Assembly: GCA_963556145.1 (NCBI GenBank)
Contig: OY744465.1
Span: forward strand, 5,952,001 to 6,016,000
Length of the DNA stretch: 64,000 nucleotides
DNA from: Hygrocybe punicea
Taxonomy: Eukaryota; Basidiomycota; Agaricomycetes; Agaricales; Hygrophoraceae
Reading direction: 5' to 3'
The notes below the pieces were generated by a model. It saw only the letters and a list, made by a program, of their open reading frames with translations, was not told where the DNA came from and did not search any database. Positions 21,813-33,904 of this stretch are shown one piece after another (positions within the stretch are counted from its first letter, which is position 1; each line of letters starts with the position of its first letter). The position numbers were made by a program, and so were the translations under genes.

Positions 21813-24800
21813 TGTCTAGCACAAGTCTTTCCCTTGTCACCAACTCAGACTATAACGCCTAACACTGGCTGGACAGCTTCCCTCGTCGTACCCTTCTTCC
21901 TAACCAGCCCGTCAGCGTTGATACTGGTGCTGCACGCAGTGTTGTCTTCACCCTTTGTTCAACGACTTCGTGCCTGGCGGTTTGTATCAAATGAGGCTTC
22001 TCTTCTGAACGTTGCTGAAGCGGAGAGTGTTATCGATGCGCCCGTCGTGGGAGAACATCTTGTCCGGCATGGAGACACTCAGGTTTACGCTTACAAGCTC
22101 GCAACTTTCGTAGGATGTCTCTGCCTCCTTGCTCTGTCTTGGGCAACGTGGGTGCTCAATAAACAAAGTGACATCATGATGAAGCGCGAACAGTGCATGC
22201 AGCTCATCACCTCGGTATGCCTCTGCCTCTCGAGACTGCTAATGGTTTGTTCAGTCATTACCAGGTGTATGCATGTCTGCTTGCTTTTCTCGCTCACATC
22301 GCACGTCCTCCTTGGAGTCACCTATTCACTAGACATCTAACCTTCCTGCTTCTTGTCACGTTCGCGGTCTATGCCTATCGAGATCTATGGCCCCTGGCAA
22401 CACTGACACTGACACCCAAGGATATCACAGAGGGCTGGTTACTTTGGGCAAAGATCGCGCTCCTGGGCTGGACTGGCATAATCTTCCCCCTTGTAGTCCC
22501 TCGCCCATACATTCCGTTTAATCCAAAGGTAATGCACTAATTTTCAAGTGCAACTTTGCCTTATCTACGTGTCAGGAACCGTTACCAAATCCAAATCCTG
22601 AGCAAATCGCCCCGATTCTGTCCTTCGCCTTTTGGTCGTTCTTGGACCCAGTCATTATACGGGCTTATCGGATGCCGCATCTACCGCACGATCAATTCCC
22701 TCCCCTAGCTGACTCGGACTTGGCTCTGAACCTGAAGAACAGAAGCTTTCTCCACTTAGACGTTTTCGCGTCAGGTTACAAGGGGCACATCTTCTGGCCA
22801 CTGATGAGGGTTTTTCGTCCGTGGTTCTTGTCTTCCCGTATGTCATTCTCACTCGCGCACATAGGACGCGAATACACTCTTTTGGTGACCATGATCATCA
22901 TCCGTGTCAGTCTCCTTTAAATATTTCTGACATGCCCAAGTTAACCCCCACGAAAGGTGCTTGCAGGTTTTGTGGGTCCTCTCGGACTCAACCAGCTTCT
23001 CAAATATATGGAAACAAATGGAGAAGGCGCGGTCATTCGCCCATGGGTGTGGATCGCGTGGCTCTTCGTCGGTCCGACAGTGAGTTCACTCGCCAATGAA
23101 TACTACCTGCACGTCACCGGTAGGACCATGATACGTGCCGAAGCCATCATCACGCAACTGATCTTCGAGCACGCCCTGCGCATTCGAATAAAAGCTGAGA
23201 CAGAAACTGTACGTCGTTCTGGTGGGAGTTCGATAACGGAGGCCGCAGACGACCGTGCGAACATGCCAAGATCTGGCTTGAGTAAAGATAAGCAAACATG
23301 GAAGCGCCAGCTCATAGAGAAGACCAGTCACAAGTCGAACCATCTCATTGGGCTGATCAATAATCTCGTCACCACAGATCTAGGCAACATCACGGATGCT
23401 CGAGACTTCTTGTATGCCGGTCTGTGACGTATCACACATCACTGTCTCTAAAATTTATTCCTGTTGTGGCCAGTTCTCTACGTGCCTCTGCAGATCATTC
23501 TTTCCGTTTGGTTCTTATGCGCTTTACTAGGTTGGAGGTAAGTGATAGCGGCTTGTAACGACGATTTCGATAGAGTCTTAATGCAATCTCAGTGCCTTTG
23601 TAGGATTCCTGGTCATGGTCCTCCTCTTCCCAATACCAGGGTACATTGGGAATACTGTACAACACGTTCAAAAAGAAAGGATGAAAAGGGTAATTTAATG
23701 AGTGCCTGCATGATTAAAGTAGCTCATGGCGGTCACAGACGGATGCACGTGTGCAGACCATCACTGAAAGTAGGCGCAGTCTGCATGGGCTTCCTCCGTC
23801 TAACCCTTGCCCAATTAGTCATGAATGTGATACGCATGATCAAGCTTTTCGGCTGGGAGTCCAACATGAACCACAGGTTGGCCAACCAACGGGAGGAGGA
23901 GTTGAAGTGGGTATGGAAGCAGAACTTGCTCGATGTCGCCAACGGATTGATCAAGTCTGTCCCTTATCCTTGCAATCAAATTTTAATGTTGAACTTGCTT
24001 AGCTACCTCATTCCCATCTCTGTAATGGTGGCAACTTACTCGACATATGTAGGTCCATGCTGCTACCCTGTCCTGTGAACTCAATTCTAGGCAGACTCTG
24101 ATCATGAGGCGAGAATTGACTGGTGTGTGTGTTTCAATCCGTTCTGTGGCGTATTTCTTATCTGGTTGCCAGCGTCCACTGTGTTTTCATCAATGGCTGG
24201 TTCGTGTGCCATCTGATATAGCAGCTGAGCCGCACTCTCACTGTGTTTTAGTCATTAATATGCTGCAAAGTCAGTTGTCCATGATTATGTACTCTGTAAC
24301 CTCGGCTGTCAAAGGTTTGTGGAAAAATCTCATCGCGTTTGGAGGGAAATAACAAAGGATACAGGGAGAGTGTCATTGGATCGAGTGAATAACTTCCTTC
24401 ACGAAGTAAGGCCTTACACTCTGCTCTGTATTCCGTCTCTTATCGTGACTAAGACGGAATTACTCGACATCTACACTGTAAAAAGAGAAACAAATCTGTC
24501 TGGGCACGTCACAGACCAATATCGATCGAGGTCGTCCTGCATTGGCATACATGAAGCTTCTTTCTCCTGGTCCAGTGATGTTGGGGCCTCAACCTCATCA
24601 CAGCGAAACTTCTTATTGCGCATTGAAGGCGAATTATTATTCGCAAAGAACAGGATCAATGTCATTCTTGGCCCAACCGGTTCTGGCAAAACGTCTTTGT
24701 TAATGGCGTTATTAGGTGAGCTTTCTCACAAGGCCTGTGAATACTGATTTGAGGTTTCCAGGCGAAATGCACTTCATCCCTTCTGGTCCTGACTCCTGGT

Positions 24801-27800
24801 TTAATCTCCCTCGTACAAGTGTCGCATATGCTGCGCAAGAGTCATGGGTTCAGAGCGGTACCATTCGGGTAAATTGTATCCTCATGACAATGACAATGCT
24901 CAATCTTGACGATAGGATAATATCATCTTCGGGTCTGCCTTTAATGAGGACCGTTACACTAAAGGTTTATTGTTGTTGTTACATTCTTGTTGGTACGCTC
25001 TTACTAGTTCCTTCCAGTCCTTTATCAGTGTGGTTTGGAACGGGACCTTGCCCTTGTAGACGCTGGAGACGGCACGGAGGTCGGGGAAAGGGGGCTCACT
25101 CTCAGGTTAGCTGTTATAACATTTTGCATTGAATGGATTTTTTGTTTACCTTCGTCAATTATAGTGGAGGTCAAAAGGTAAAAATATCACCCTGGTACAA
25201 CCGGACATTTGCGAGCCTCCCCTTTTATGCATAGGCACGCATCACTTTAGCTCGGGCCGTCTACTCTTCTGCTGAGATTCTTTTGCTTGACGATGTTCGC
25301 AATCTGTGCCCTTTCTTCCTCACACGCATATGTTGACGCCGTTTCTTTCAAGGTCCTAGCTGCTCTCGATGTCCACACAGCAAAGTGGGTGGTTGACAAA
25401 TGCTTCAAGGGTGATCTAGTCGATGAACGGACTGTTCTTCTGGTCGTACGTTGTTCAATCGAGTCCCTTCTCGGGTTGGATGCCTGATTCGAGGCTTTTA
25501 TGTCAGACACACGACGCCACCCTTGCAACCTCAATTGCTCACTATGTGGTGTCCTTGGGACCAGATGGCCGAATTGTCAGCTGCGGTTCTGCAACCATGG
25601 CCGAGTGTAACGACCTGCAGTTGACCGCTCAAAGCCGTGAGGTTGAAGGGAAAGAGGAGAGCCAGACAGCAAACAAGAAATTAAATGGTGCAAAGCTTGT
25701 CGCCGCTGAGGATATTGTGAAAGGGCGTGTCAGTTTGGCTGCTAGTAGGTCATTTCTGCACTTTCTGTGTTCTTGATTTCAGTGTTGCAGTCAAGTTTTT
25801 CATGTCTACTTTAAGTGGGCGTCAGGTTGTTCCTTTCTGGGCCGCGTTCGTTGGTGGAGCTCTAATGCTGGAAACAACTAACTCCTTCCAGACTTGGTGG
25901 TTAGGATACTGGGCGACGCAGTACGAAATGTCTGGATCGGAAGTCTCGGTGCCCTAGTGGGTTACACTTCACGTATTGTGACTCCACGCTGATTCCGCTC
26001 GAGTAAAGTTATCTGTCAATCTACATTGTAATCCTTGGCCTCGGGGTCCTCCTATATAGCGGCAGTTCAGTGCTATATAAATCTGGGAGGGTACGAGCGT
26101 CTCGCCTAATTCACAAAAGCATGCTTGAATCTGTCACTGGAGCTACTCTCCGGTACGTTTCTCCCTCAAAGACACAGCCGTGATAGCATATGTTTCTTTG
26201 CAGATGGTTCGACACCACACCGAGCTCCCGAGTCATTACTCGGTGTACACAGGACATCAGAGAAGGTATGCGACCACTACTGCACTGATACTTTTGAGTT
26301 CACTCACTGTACGTATGGAGTCGACGGGCCGTTGGGATGGGGACTCGGGTCACTTGTGGAATTGTCTGCTGCGATGGCCATCAGACTTGGGGCCGTCGTT
26401 CTTTTCTGGCCGATATTCATAGTTCCTGGTTTCGTCGTCGCTCTGTTGGGAGTTGGCTGCGGCAAGTTATTCATGAAAGCGCAGTTATCTGTGAAGCGTG
26501 AAATGAGTATAGCGCGGGGGCCGATATTGGGACACTTTGGCGCTGCTATAACAGGATTGAGTGCATCCTGTCCTGCTTGCCATCTGTGCAAGTCTGACTC
26601 ATCGCGTTGTAGCTTCAGTACGGGCGTATGGTATTGAACACGTCTTCAAGGAGGAATTGCGGCGTCGCATTGATCATTATTCGTGTGCTGCGACTGTATA
26701 TCGTAACCTAAACAGGTAGGGGTACACCAGTTCCCAAGTCAATTCTGACAGCAATCAGGTGGATTGGTATTCGTATTCAAGTTCTTAGCTCGTTCTTCAC
26801 ATCTGGTTTAGCTGCGTACCTGGTGTATCGTCGTCCCCCCACTGCTGCCAACACTGGATTCGGTCTTAACATGGCACTTGGATTCAGTAATATGATTTTG
26901 ACATGGGTACGGGTACTCAACATGTTCGAGATTAGCGCAAATAGGTGCGAGATACTCGATGTCGCAGTTGCTAATTTGACAGTTGTATAGTCTGGAGCGT
27001 ATCCATGCCTACATTTCCATCGAGCACGAGCCGGCACCCACAAAGGAGGGAACACCTCCTGCGTTTTGGCCGGCAAGTGGTGATCTCAGAGTTGAGAATC
27101 TATCAGCCAGATATTCACCGGTGCCTTTAAAAATACTAAGGGTGTTGCTCACTCAGCGCTAATTGTTGTCCAGGGAGGCCCGGTTGCCTTGCGCAATGTT
27201 TCCTTCCACCTCAGGTCGGGCCAATGCATCGGTGTAGTGGGAAGGACTGGATCGGGAAAGGTCTCTCACTTAAGTGTCTTTGGAATCTAAGCTGAAAGAC
27301 ACGCAGAGTACTTTGATGCTCGCCCTGCTCCGTTGCATTTACACAGATGGTAATGTTTACTTCGATGGCCTTCAAACATCCACCATCAATCTGGATGCGC
27401 TTCGCTCTAAAATCACCATCATACCCCAGATGGCAAGTTATGATCTTGGTTCTTGTCGTATATCCGCCTGACCGCCCCGCGAAACTTTGATAGCCTGAAC
27501 TCCTCAGTGGAACCTTACGGCAGAACCTGGACCCGTTTGATCAGTACGACGACGCCACACTCAACAATGCTTTGGGTGCTGCTGGTCTGTACTCCATTCA
27601 GAGCAACGGGGAGGGGTGCGGGATAAATCTTGACACTGCTATCTCGACTGGTGGTGGCAACTTCTCGATAGGTCAGCGTCAGATGCTCGCACTCGCAAGG
27701 GCAATCGTGCGAAGGAGCAAGTTATTCATTCTGGATGAAGGTTCGTTGACACACCTGGCCATCGGTTTTAATTTGATCTCAATGTTCCTGCAATGTAGCA

Positions 27801-28245
27801 ACCTCCGCCATAGGTAAGTGTGTCACTAGACTGGACATATTCCAGGCTGTTTCAACTCACAACTGGCCAGATCACCAGACTGATTCCATCATTCAAGCAT
27901 CCCTCCGAAATGAGCGCCATGAAGCAACTCTGCTCATCGTGGCGCATCGTCTGCAGTCTGTGATGAATTGTGATAAAATTGTTAGTTCCCATCGTCACGG
28001 ATTTCCGGCACCAAAAAAGTTAATCATGGTTCTACTAGATGGTGCTGGACTCGGGGCAACTGGTTTGTGTTCTTTCCTGCATATCTCTCCTTCTGTTGCC
28101 ACATTTGGAACCTCAGGTAGAGTTCGGCGACCCTACAGAACTTCTTAAAAATCCGAAAGGGAAGTTTAGAGCGCTTGTTGACGAGAGTGGTGACAAGGCC
28201 GCGCTGTACACGTTGGCCGGAGCCCTACCGTATGTGCACGTTTAG
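21813..28245 (+). CDS. ABCC-type (MRP-like) ABC transporter, multi-exon, 5' end incomplete
   Basis: Around two dozen short-intron exons encode a full-length ATP-driven exporter of the membrane, probably for conjugates or toxicants. The order is: N-terminal membrane segments (21.8-22.5 kb), first membrane domain (22.6-24.4 kb; FLDPVIIRAYRMPHL, MKLFGW-like IRMIKLFGWES), and NBD1. NBD1 has Walker A GPTGSGKT near 24670-24693, Q-loop YAAQESW, signature LSGGQKARI split by an intron near 25100-25240, and Walker B EILLLDDV near 25280. The second membrane domain follows (25.8-26.98 kb; FQTWWLGYWATQYE). NBD2 has Walker A GVVGRTGSGK near 27230-27259, signature FSIGQRQMLALARA near 27667, Walker B KLFILDE near 27719, and H-loop VAHRLQS near 27940. 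Coding ends at 28245. I saw no stop or frameshift inside. The open frame starts right at the TIR element's TGA duplication with no ATG between, so the start codon and promoter may have been separated by that insertion, or a first exon is elsewhere. Confidence 0.85.
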
Positions 28246-28448
28246 ATCAATTGTGAGGTCATAGATACATCAAAGTAAAGCATATCCTTCCGCTAGCAGC
28301 GTGCATTTACATGGGTTCCGCTCAGTACTTCCCGATGGTGGCTCCGTCTTCGTATCTCCTCCTGTGCAAGGTAAGGGCTGTACCTCTAGAATTGACAACC
28401 CTCCTCCTGAGTAACTTGAATGGAGACATGCAAGAATTATAGCCAAAG

Positions 28449-29169
28449 CTACTTCCAGGAGGCGGTTGTACTGCCGCTCACAATAGCAGCATTTGAGACA
28501 GGGTTATGAACAGGACTTGAGGGTGTGGGCGAGGGTGCCGCAGAAGGAGACGAGATGGGAAATGTTGGCGAGCTAAGATCTGCATTCACCAGCAGGTACT
28601 GCCCAACTTCCACGCTCCTCCATATACTGCAAATTCCATGTAAGTCGTCTCCGCCGCACTTGAGCATGTATTCATCAGCATTGCACACATCTATATTGAT
28701 GTACTGAACAGACATCAATCGACAACCAGCAACCCCACAACATAGCGCGATGCTGTTGTCATATCCAAGTGCGGGCCAAATGTCCAGGACGGCTGTTCCG
28801 ATGTTTGACGAGTTGAGGGAGGCTATGCCGTCCCCATGGAAAATCTGCACACCGTATGTGCCCTTTGGTCCAAAATATGCACCGCAGGGAGGGGACCCAT
28901 TGATTCCACACCCGATGGCATTATCGATCTTTACACACTGGGTCAGCCCATTGTATGGATTATAGCACCCCCCGGTTACGGCGTTCTGGATGCATCGAGG
29001 AATCGCGTCACTACAACAGGCCCAGCTAGTGCCACTATAATGGACCACCTGAAGGGCTGATTGGGCGGCTGCAATGATGTTTCGGCGGTGTTTTGGCGGT
29101 GTTTTGGACAGAGAGGTGTGTGAAATAAATAAAAACGATCAAAGTGGTCGCTGCAAGACAGGGTAGCAT
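28449..29169 (-). CDS. Cysteine-rich secreted protein, possibly GPI-anchored
   Basis: An ATG at 29169 starts a hydrophobic signal-like stretch (MLPCLAATTLIVFIYF). A ~61-base GT...CAG intron (to 29049) would join it to a frame ending at 28449. The mature part holds about 15 cysteines (WACCSDAIPRC, GCGINGSPPCG, ALCCGVAGC). The next region is a Ser/Pro/Thr-rich linker. The frame stops after TTASWK; one base out of frame the next codons read VALAIILAC, which looks like a GPI-anchor tail, so a one-base indel or a missed splice is possible. No family name can be given. It lies tail to tail with the ABC transporter. Confidence 0.55.
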
Positions 29170-29437
29170 CGCTTCGATGCCATCGAAGCACTGATTGATG
29201 TCAAACGGATAAGTAAGAGAGAAAACGGACAAACCACTACCGCGTTGAAAGTAACAGAGAGTTTCAGTTCAAATGGTGCTTTGATGGAACCTACTAAGAT
29301 GAGGAAGGGTAACGCGATCTGGTTAACCCGGCGGCAAGTGGTTTGTGTAGGACGAGTACAGGCAGAAATGGTTCACAACTTCACACCAAGAGTTAGGTTA
29401 TCGTGCGGCCATAAGTTTTGAGGACTCGACTACACCG

Positions 29438-30286
29438 ATGCCCCCACTCACAGCTCGCTACAATCGAATCGTTGAAGAAATGGCTCAGAAGAAAACAAAG
29501 TATGAGAATATCTTCGAAGAACAAGCAGGAAGGAGCCCAAAAAGTGTCAAGAAGCCTACAACCGTGTCTCAGGTCGCGAAGACACCTTTAAACCTGGTCA
29601 GCGATGGTATCCCAACGATGCTGAGAAAGGAGTGTATATGAGACGAATGGAGGATATTTGTCGGATAAATCCGACATCTTTCGATGAGTGGGTCTTCAAC
29701 GATCGTAGCTACTAGCTTGACCTGGAGGCTAAGTCGTTCCCCAGTCGTATCTGGATATCGTTTGCAGCTCATGGAATTCTAATGTACATCGTGCTGTTCG
29801 AGATGGGCCAGCTACCGACCGAAGTTCAACACCAGATTTCGAAGAGAGCTGCTGATCTCCAGTATGCGACTCAAGTTATCTTGCATGCGAGAATTACCAT
29901 AACCTGGCTACTTTGAAGCCGACAGGCTTCTCCCAAACTAGTGCGTTCGAATCAATATCTCTACCAATCTTTTCAACCCGTACCTGAGCTGGCTAAGTTA
30001 AACAAGCCCTCTATAACCGCGGCTAAACATCGTGTCACAACCGACGAGCTAAACTCATTTGCCCGTGACCCGTTCCAGCTCATCGGGAAGCAATTTATCC
30101 TTCACTCTGGGGGACGCAGAATCCACAGAATCCGAAGGACTGTTATATGAAGTTGTTGGTGTCGGATCTTCGAAAGAAAGCGGGAAGTGGTACCAGGTGC
30201 AGCCTGAGGGCTGTGTTGACTCGATTTGCCTACAGAATCAAGAGATGGTTGATATGATGAAGCGTAGTGTTTTGTTTGCGGTTTAA
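29438..30286 (+). pseudogene. Decayed unknown gene
   Basis: Starting at ATG 29438, coherent protein text runs through three frames: Lys/Glu-rich start, then GREDTFKPGQRWYPND and RRMEDICRINPTSFDEW, then a TAG after DRSY at about 29713, then ILMYIVLFEMGQLPTEV. Later blocks are TTDELNSFARDPFQLIGKQF and, one base out of frame, GLLYEVVGVGSSKESGKWYQV, ending at 30286. I do not recognise the family. The joins need at least two frameshifts or introns plus one stop, so it is probably a relic. Confidence 0.5.
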
Positions 30287-30910
30287 GTATACATGTGGCA
30301 GCGAGCGATAAATTTGACACGACGAAGTATGTTGCTTTGCACAGCGACTCAAGTGACTTGGAGTAGTGTTACCATTCGACGGTGCAAACACAAAAATGGA
30401 GATGAGGATGTGGGTGAGCTCGAGTCCATATGACAGCGTTATGGGGGAAGTAATAAGGCCACCGTGCCATCCGTTAGCGAAGCCGACGTGAAAATCCAAT
30501 TTCTGTCCGAGCCTATACCGAGGTTTGATAGGGTAGAATCCTGTTTGCAATTTGTCAGACCCTTGCATTGCCTCAGTTGCGTTGCCATACCAGAGGTCAT
30601 CTAACAAACATATTGCGATTTTCGTATTTTGCTGATGGGCCACATCAACTGAATCGTGAATCGTGAAGCTTGAAGTCTTCCGGCGTATCTTTCATCGTGT
30701 GGATTATTGAACATTCAACACACATTTTTGCGGTAGGTGAACCTCATCTCGACGACCGACGGCCTGACGGCCTGGAGTTAAGGAGCCCTTCCCGTTCGAA
30801 GTTGCCTCCATTTCCGGGAAATGATTTCCCTGTGCCAATTTCCACAGTGTCATCCCTATCTCTCACCGTTGGCATGCGATCAGCACAGACTTGGACCCGA
30901 TTTCTATGCG
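30287..30910. other. Intergenic region upstream of secreted repeat protein
   Basis: Short frames on both strands overlap each other and none has recognisable content. It probably holds the upstream regulatory region of the gene at 31028. Confidence 0.4.
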
Positions 30911-30915
30911 CTGGG

Positions 30916-30922
30916 TATAAAT
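30916..30922 (+). promoter_or_regulatory. TATA box
   Basis: TATAAAT lies 112 bases before the ATG at 31028, leaving room for a short 5' leader that ends in the favourable start context caatcaccATG. Confidence 0.6.
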
Positions 30923-31027
30923 GCCACCTCGCAATCTCTGGAATTCCCCAGAGCTGGTCTCCCACATAGTATCGACACACTCACGACATCCTCACGAACC
31001 CATCTATATCTTTTGCACACAATCACC

Positions 31028-31882
31028 ATGCGCTTCGCTTCGCTCATCGCTGTTCTCGCCGTTGGTTTGACCCTCGCAGTCTGTGCGCCCCTCAAGGTAT
31101 GGCAGCCCATCTGTTCTTCAGGCAGATTTCCTTCCGACTGATCTTCACTCCCATGCTGTGTAGGTTAGAGAAATCCATACAAACCAGATTCTTAGCAACT
31201 CGCGAAGGAGGTGAGCCCTTTCACCACGTCACCCCTCACATGCACTAACATTTTAAAACCCAACGAGCGTCCTTGCCGACGACAACATCTCGCGCTTGAC
31301 GAAGCGGTCAATCTTGAACAAACTGGATGTAAGTAACGCATAGTCTTGCATATTAATCCCAGAGCTTAATCCCAGATACTCTCCAGAGGAGAGGAGATTC
31401 TGTGCATGATTTGCAGCCTGAGGTAACGCACATACGAACTCAGTGTTCGTCTCCTCTCATCTCTTCCTTTCCAGACGGGATCTGATTCATCTAATGTCGC
31501 CTTGATCGAAGTTCCTGAGGCTGGACCTTCTGCTGCGAATCCGGACCACGATAAAACAGTCATAAACGGGGCGAAAATAAGTAAGAAAGGAGCTAGGGCG
31601 AAAATAGAAGAAGCTAGGGCGAAAATAGAAGAAGCTAGGGCGAAAATAGAAGAAGCTAGGGCGAAAATAAGTATGAAAGGAGCTAGGGCGAAAATAAGTA
31701 TGAAAGGAGCTAGGGCGAAAATAGAAGAAACTAGGGCGAAAATACGAGTTGGGGCGAGTATGACAGGAGCTAGGGCGAAAATAGAAGAAGCTAGGGCGAA
31801 AATACAAGGGGCGAAAGTTGGGGCGACAATAAAAGAAGTTGTGAAGGCTCCCCGACGGTCACTTAGGTGGAGACCTAACTGA
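31028..31882 (+). CDS. Small secreted protein with RAKI tandem repeats
   Basis: Exon 1 (31028-31096) encodes a classical signal peptide, MRFASLIAVLAVGLTLAVCA. Short exons follow, with donors GTATGG, GTGAGC, GTAAGT and GTAACG. One frame carries RLTKRSILNKLD with a Lys-Arg pair typical of Kex2 processing, then GDSVHDLQPE. The last exon (31475-31882) reads SDSSNVALIEVPEAGPSAAN and then nine RAKI motifs in units ARAKIEE, ARAKISMKG and similar. It ends in a basic tail. The repeats are 21- and 27-base DNA units. The exact boundaries of exon 2 are uncertain. Function unknown; the protein would be secreted, basic and repeat-rich. It is not one of the transposon proteins here. Confidence 0.6.
31585..31810. 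repeat. In-frame 21-bp coding repeat
   Basis: Units gctagggcgaaaatagaaga plus one base, with 27-base variants ending agtatgaaaggag, repeat about nine times in frame within the last exon of the gene at 31028. Confidence 0.9.
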
Positions 31883-31929
31883 GTTTAAAAACCTATACAC
31901 GTACAAACAACTCAAAGAGCATCCAAAGA

Positions 31930-33904
31930 GACATATGTTGCGTCGCCCTAAAGGATCAAAAAACGGCCCGAACGCAAAAAATGTCGGTAGACCCCGCAAG
32001 AATGGTGATCCCCCGCAGAGGCGGAAATTTGGTGAGCAACTTTGTTCGGACTCTGCCACACGGGATGCCGTTGCTGATGGTTGTAAACATGTGCTTCACA
32101 AGCCTCTGTGATTCCGTTGGGAGAGCTCTCAGGTAAGTGTCTACCAATGTCTTTGTAGTTTATCCTTACTTACCAAAGAAAATAGCGCCATTGCTGTCTC
32201 CCTGAAGTACCGGTGTTGAACCTCAGGATGTAGTTGAGGGCTTCCGTCCTGGAGTAGGTGAGTACTGATTAGCGCTTTGTTTAACTTTTAATGCGATCTA
32301 TGCGTCAGGCACGATGGCTGGTGTGGGTGTTCCGATTGCAGATGAGGGTGGCGCTCGTGGAAACGACACGACGACTGGGATTCGGTTGGAAGAGAGCTAC
32401 GATACGGAAGTTCCTACTGGTGGTGGTCATTTGGCTCAGGGCGTGGATTCCGGCAATATGGAACCTGGCGCTGATACTGGTCTCCCACGAGACAATGCTA
32501 CTAGTGTTTATTTGGGACATGACAATGTTAACAGCGATACGAAGGATGCCACCGGTGATGCCGCCACGACGCATGCTGCTCACAACGGTGTGCCGAGGCT
32601 TAGTACGGCATGTTTGGGAATTACAGGATTGTCATCGGCAATCCATGACATCGATGATGCAACTGGACCCCCAGGTGAGAATTCCTGTCATTTGTGGAAT
32701 TATTTCAAATTCCTATCAATCACAGGTACAGATTTTTCAGATCCAACCTGTGTCAATTCAAATCAGAACCAATAGGGTGAGTTTCGAGTAATGCCTCTGT
32801 CTTAAACTGATTTCCTTCTATAGTCACTGCCAAGAAAAACCATCGGCCTGATTGGCTACCCACTAAGGGCAGAGGACTAGGCTCCGTGAATGCGGTCTGT
32901 GGTAAATAATTTCCGTTTTGTAATTATTTGATCTTGAACCGAGGAGATGGAAGACATCTCATTTGAAGAAGAGATGGACCATAGTGCAGAGTTTTTACCT
33001 GTGCCCGACGACGACGAGGCCGAGGATGGCTCCAGTGGCAGCACCGGCACTGTACCACATGAAAAATCAGCTATGCCGAGATGGCTGCAAGAGGATTAGG
33101 CAAATGCCCGTGAATGTCTAGTTCAGGAGATGAAGAAAAATGCTTCCAGGAGGCCAACATGCTATGATCGCTCTACATTTATTGATGGGTCACCATACCC
33201 TTTTTTTCTCTGCTGATCGAAAATTCTGCCCGACCCCAGTAGACTTTTACCGGCCGTCATACTTCATTTGGCTACCACACCTACTCGTTGACCGGATCCC
33301 ATGTCCAGCATGCATCCCTGCATCACGAAAAATGAACTCAGGCGAAACTGTGAACATCCGATGTAAAGGATGGCCAAAAGCTCCTCGACGCATTGTAGAT
33401 CTTGAACAATGTTTTTGTGATTGGCTACCGTTACTACTGTGGCCACCACGACTGCAAAAAAATGTACCGAAGCTGGAGTCCGGCCTTGCTTGCAGCTCTT
33501 CCACGTGCGCTCGCCATGCATTTCAGTCACCATCTCAGCCACCGTGGCGGTCTCACTGATCGTCTCGTCACCATTATGTGTGCTTCATTTCTTCAAGGCA
33601 TTGGTCCAGTTCCATTCACAAATATGATCCGAACAAACCATTTTCGCACCTATGAATGATTACACATTCAATATCTTGAAATGATCTATGTTCGACTTCA
33701 TTCTCCATTCTTGAACATGATGGGAAAATACCAACCATTTGGGCTGTTTGATGATTGAGATGGCTATAGTGGCTTTACGCCTTTGGCTAGATACTTTCGA
33801 CAATTCTATGTCAACTTCCTCTCTGGTCATTCATCTGAAATTGACCAATACACTGCCATGCTCTCTGCTAAAATACTTGCTATTGACCACAGTTTCAAGG
33901 TATG
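31930..33904 (+). pseudogene. DUF6729-like gene, decayed and 3'-truncated
   Basis: The 5' part carries an AT-hook-like stretch (RRPKGSKNGPN, VGRPRKNGDPPQRRKFG) at about 31937-32030. A second block at 32314-32775 is acidic and Gly/Thr-rich. A third starts with MEDISFEEEMDHSAEF at 32947 and runs into SRRPTCYDRSTFIDGSPYPF. The core has a zinc-binding look (PCPACIPASRKM, GWPKAPRRIVDLEQ, IGYRYYCGHHDCKKM) and ALPRALAMHFSHHLSHRGGL. Damage: TAG at 33097-33099, an extra T in the T run near 33190, a frameshift near 33412, TGA near 33658 and another TGA near 33757. Coding similarity ends near 33904 (AKILAIDHSFK), well short of a full protein. Calling the family DUF6729 is from memory of agaric proteins. 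Confidence 0.55.

Noticed and set aside
22821..23099. Alternative frames inside the ABC transporter as separate small genes
   Set aside because: They span its exons and introns; the transporter reading joins consistently across GT-AG introns.
30230..30643. 137-codon minus-strand frame as a gene
   Set aside because: It overlaps the plus-strand relic at its end and shows no domain or splice pattern.
31487..31807. Minus-strand frame with FRPSFFYFRPS repeats
   Set aside because: It is the reverse strand of the RAKI coding repeat; the plus strand has the signal peptide and spliced exon chain.
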